This document shows, piece by piece, positions 20,722-22,276 of a stretch of 22,276 nucleotides of DNA. The first letter of the stretch is position 1. The number at the start of each line of letters is the position of its first letter. The notes beneath the pieces are model-generated. The model saw only the letters and a list, made by a program, of their open reading frames with translations, did not search any database and was not told where the DNA came from. The translations under genes and the position numbers were made by a program. Source of the stretch: Actinomycetota bacterium (GTDB lineage Bacteria > Actinomycetota > Humimicrobiia > Humimicrobiales > Humimicrobiaceae); contig JAFGDA010000033.1 in the NCBI GenBank assembly GCA_016932375.1, positions 1-22,276 of the forward strand, given 5' to 3'.

Positions 20722-22074
20722 ATGGCGCTGAGTGGTTTGGATATATTCAAAAAACTGCCTAAGACCAATTGTAAGGATTGTGGCTTTCCCACATGTCTTG
20801 CATTTGCAATGCAGCTTGCTGCCGGGAAGGTGGAGCTTGAAAAATGCCCGCATGTTTCAGAAGAAGCAAAAAAGGACCTTGCGGAAGCTTCACAGCCACC
20901 TGTACTTAAAGTGGAAGTTGGCAGCGGGGACCAGTCGTTTATTGTAGGGGAAGAAACTGTAATGTTCAGGCATGACCGCACTTTTGTTAACGCAAGTGCT
21001 TTTGCGGTTACCGTAAAGGATGATATGGATGACAGGCAGATCGAGGAAACGGTAAAGGATATTAATAGCATATCTTATGAAAGAGTTGGGGAAACACTCA
21101 CAATAAACGCCGTCTGTATAAAAAACAGCTCGGGCGACAGGTCAAAATTTCTTGACGCAGTATCAAAGGTAAGCTCCCTTACCGGAAAACCAATGATATT
21201 TGTATCAGGTGATGCAGAAACACTCAAGGAAGCTGCCGAGAAATTCAAGGACAGAAGGCCGCTTATCCATGCTGCAAAAAAAGACAATATTGAAGTTTTT
21301 GAAGGCATAAACAGGGATACCGGGTGCCCGATAGTGGTAAGGGGTGAAACAATAGATGAAGTGATAGAAATAACCGAAAAATTAAGGGAGGCAGGGGTCA
21401 AAAACGTGGTCATAGATGCCGGGACCAGGGACCTGAAAAGCGACTTTGTTAATCAGGTGGCTATCAGGGCTGCAGCGGTTAAAAAACAGGAAAGAAGGCT
21501 TGGATACCCGACCATAGTATTTCCCGATGAGATGACAGATGATCTTCATAAGGAAGCCCTTATCGCTTCATTATTTGTGGCAAAATACGGGGCCATAATA
21601 GTGCTCTCCGGTACAGACCGCCAGAATATATTTCCACTCCTCATATACAGGCAGAACATATATACGGATCCAAGGAGGCCGATGCAGGTGGAGGAAAAGG
21701 TCTATGAGATTAACAATCCTGACGAGAATTCCCCGATTCTCATAACCACCAATTTCTCCCTTACCTATTTTATTATTTCAGGAGAAGTGGAAGCGAGCAA
21801 GGTCCCGTCATGGCTGCTGGTAATGAATGTAGAGGGCCAGTCGGTACTGACTGCCTGGGCAGCGGGTAAATTTGTCCCCGAGCTTATTGCTCAGTTTGTA
21901 AAGAAGAGCGGGATAACGGAGAAAGTTAAAAGGAAGGAAATAATAATTCCGGGCTATGTAGCGCAGCTCCAGGGAGAACTGGAGGATGAACTGGGTGAAG
22001 GATGGAAAATTTCCGTAGGCCCAAGGGAAGCCGGAGAGGTCCCGAAGTTCCTTAAAAGCTATGCAGCAAAATGA
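20722..22074 (+). CDS. acsC: Corrinoid iron-sulfur protein large subunit (CODH/ACS gamma)
   Basis: This 450-residue large subunit binds the corrinoid and a 4Fe-4S cluster and passes the methyl group to AcsB. The N-terminal cluster motif has Cys17, Cys20, Cys25 and Cys42 (NCKDCGFPTC ... EKC), followed by a linker and the TIM-barrel domain (about 95-320). The C-terminal corrinoid-binding domain (about 325-450) includes NFSLTYFIISGEVE and LLVMNVEGQSVLTAWAAGKF. Length is normal. AAGGAG lies 7 bases before the ATG. It follows acsB after 63 bases and should share its transcript. Confidence 0.96.
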   Translation: MALSGLDIFKKLPKTNCKDCGFPTCLAFAMQLAAGKVELEKCPHVSEEAKKDLAEASQPPVLKVEVGSGDQSFIVGEETVMFRHDRTFVNASAFAVTVKDDMDDRQIEETVKDINSISYERVGETLTINAVCIKNSSGDRSKFLDAVSKVSSLTGKPMIFVSGDAETLKEAAEKFKDRRPLIHAAKKDNIEVFEGINRDTGCPIVVRGETIDEVIEITEKLREAGVKNVVIDAGTRDLKSDFVNQVAIRAAAVKKQERRLGYPTIVFPDEMTDDLHKEALIASLFVAKYGAIIVLSGTDRQNIFPLLIYRQNIYTDPRRPMQVEEKVYEINNPDENSPILITTNFSLTYFIISGEVEASKVPSWLLVMNVEGQSVLTAWAAGKFVPELIAQFVKKSGITEKVKRKEIIIPGYVAQLQGELEDELGEGWKISVGPREAGEVPKFLKSYAAK

Positions 22075-22210
22075 CCCGGATGCAGCAAAGGTAAATGACT
22101 GTCCTGCTTTTTTATGCGCGGATTTTAAAGTGGTTTTTGCTTCAGGCAGAGCCAGTTATAATGAGGGGTTTGAACCGGAAATTACGCTGGATATGGTTAA
22201 ATCCAGTTGA
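22061..22210 (+). CDS. Possible small ORF overlapping the end of acsC
   Basis: A 49-codon open frame starts at an ATG inside the last codons of acsC and ends at TGA 22208-22210. Its product (MQQNDPDAAKVNDCPAFLCA ... ITLDMVKSS) matches nothing I recognise, and there is no clear ribosome binding site. It could be a translationally coupled small protein, a remnant of a degraded gene or chance. Confidence 0.22.
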   Translation: MQQNDPDAAKVNDCPAFLCADFKVVFASGRASYNEGFEPEITLDMVKSS

Positions 22211-22224
22211 ATTTGTAATCATAA

Positions 22225-22253
22225 TTGTAACAAGTTAGTAATTCATGTATAAT
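22225..22253 (+). promoter_or_regulatory. Promoter pointing out of the window
   Basis: TTGTAA (22225-22230), a 17-bp spacer, then TATAAT (22248-22253) gives a perfect -10 with a 4/6 -35. It would drive a gene beyond the right edge and suggests that acsC ends or nearly ends the operon here. Confidence 0.45.
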
Positions 22254-22276
22254 CATCTGAGCTTTGTCAAATAAAA

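Noticed and set aside
1..22276. CRISPR arrays, tRNA or rRNA genes
   Set aside because: I saw no regularly spaced repeats and no cloverleaf or ribosomal RNA sequence on either strand.

Overview
The window looks like a chromosomal segment of an anaerobic bacterium that uses the Wood-Ljungdahl (reductive acetyl-CoA) pathway. The core genes are bacterial: ComEA, ComEC, DNA polymerase III delta, ribosomal protein S20, MurJ and LepA. The CO dehydrogenase/acetyl-CoA synthase genes are of the bacterial acetogen type. Codon use in the core genes favours AGG/AGA for arginine and ATA for isoleucine, and several genes start with TTG. The order comEA-comEC-holA-rpsT-lepA is shared by Firmicutes and Actinobacteria, so I cannot place the phylum; a deep-branching, uncultured acetogen-like lineage is my best guess.

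Layout. (1) 1-389: non-coding, rich in palindromes. (2) 390-911, minus strand: a DJ-1/PfpI family protein. (3) 1159-3797: a 2,639-bp insertion element with 16-bp perfect terminal inverted repeats and an 8-bp target duplication (ATTTTTAA). It encodes an IS1-family-like DDE transposase and four passenger genes. (4) 3971-11697: a housekeeping run of comEA, comEC, holA, rpsT (opposite strand), murJ and lepA. (5) 11863-12459: a short lipoprotein gene. (6) 12482-22074: the Wood-Ljungdahl cluster acsV-cooC-acsD-cooS-acsB-acsC, with a candidate promoter and a 20-bp dyad in front of acsD. (7) The right edge holds a possible small ORF and a promoter pointing out of the window.

The most interesting region is the insertion element. 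Three of its passenger genes form a tightly coupled operon: an ADP-ribosyltransferase-like toxin candidate, a small acidic protein and a SecB-like chaperone. The order, overlaps and protein types match a toxin-antitoxin-chaperone (TAC) module and strongly recall the anti-phage CmdTAC system, whose toxin is an ADP-ribosyltransferase acting on mRNA. Here the module appears to be cargo of a small transposon with identifiable ends, which would make it a self-mobile defence or addiction cassette. The toxin and the transposase genes each have a sigma70-type promoter placed so that transcription would begin at or next to the ATG, implying leaderless messages.

The Wood-Ljungdahl cluster supplies the carbonyl branch. 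CooS reduces CO2 to CO, AcsB joins CO, a methyl group and CoA, AcsC/AcsD carry the methyl group on a corrinoid, CooC helps load nickel, and AcsV reactivates oxidised corrinoid. The methyltransferase AcsE is not in the window.
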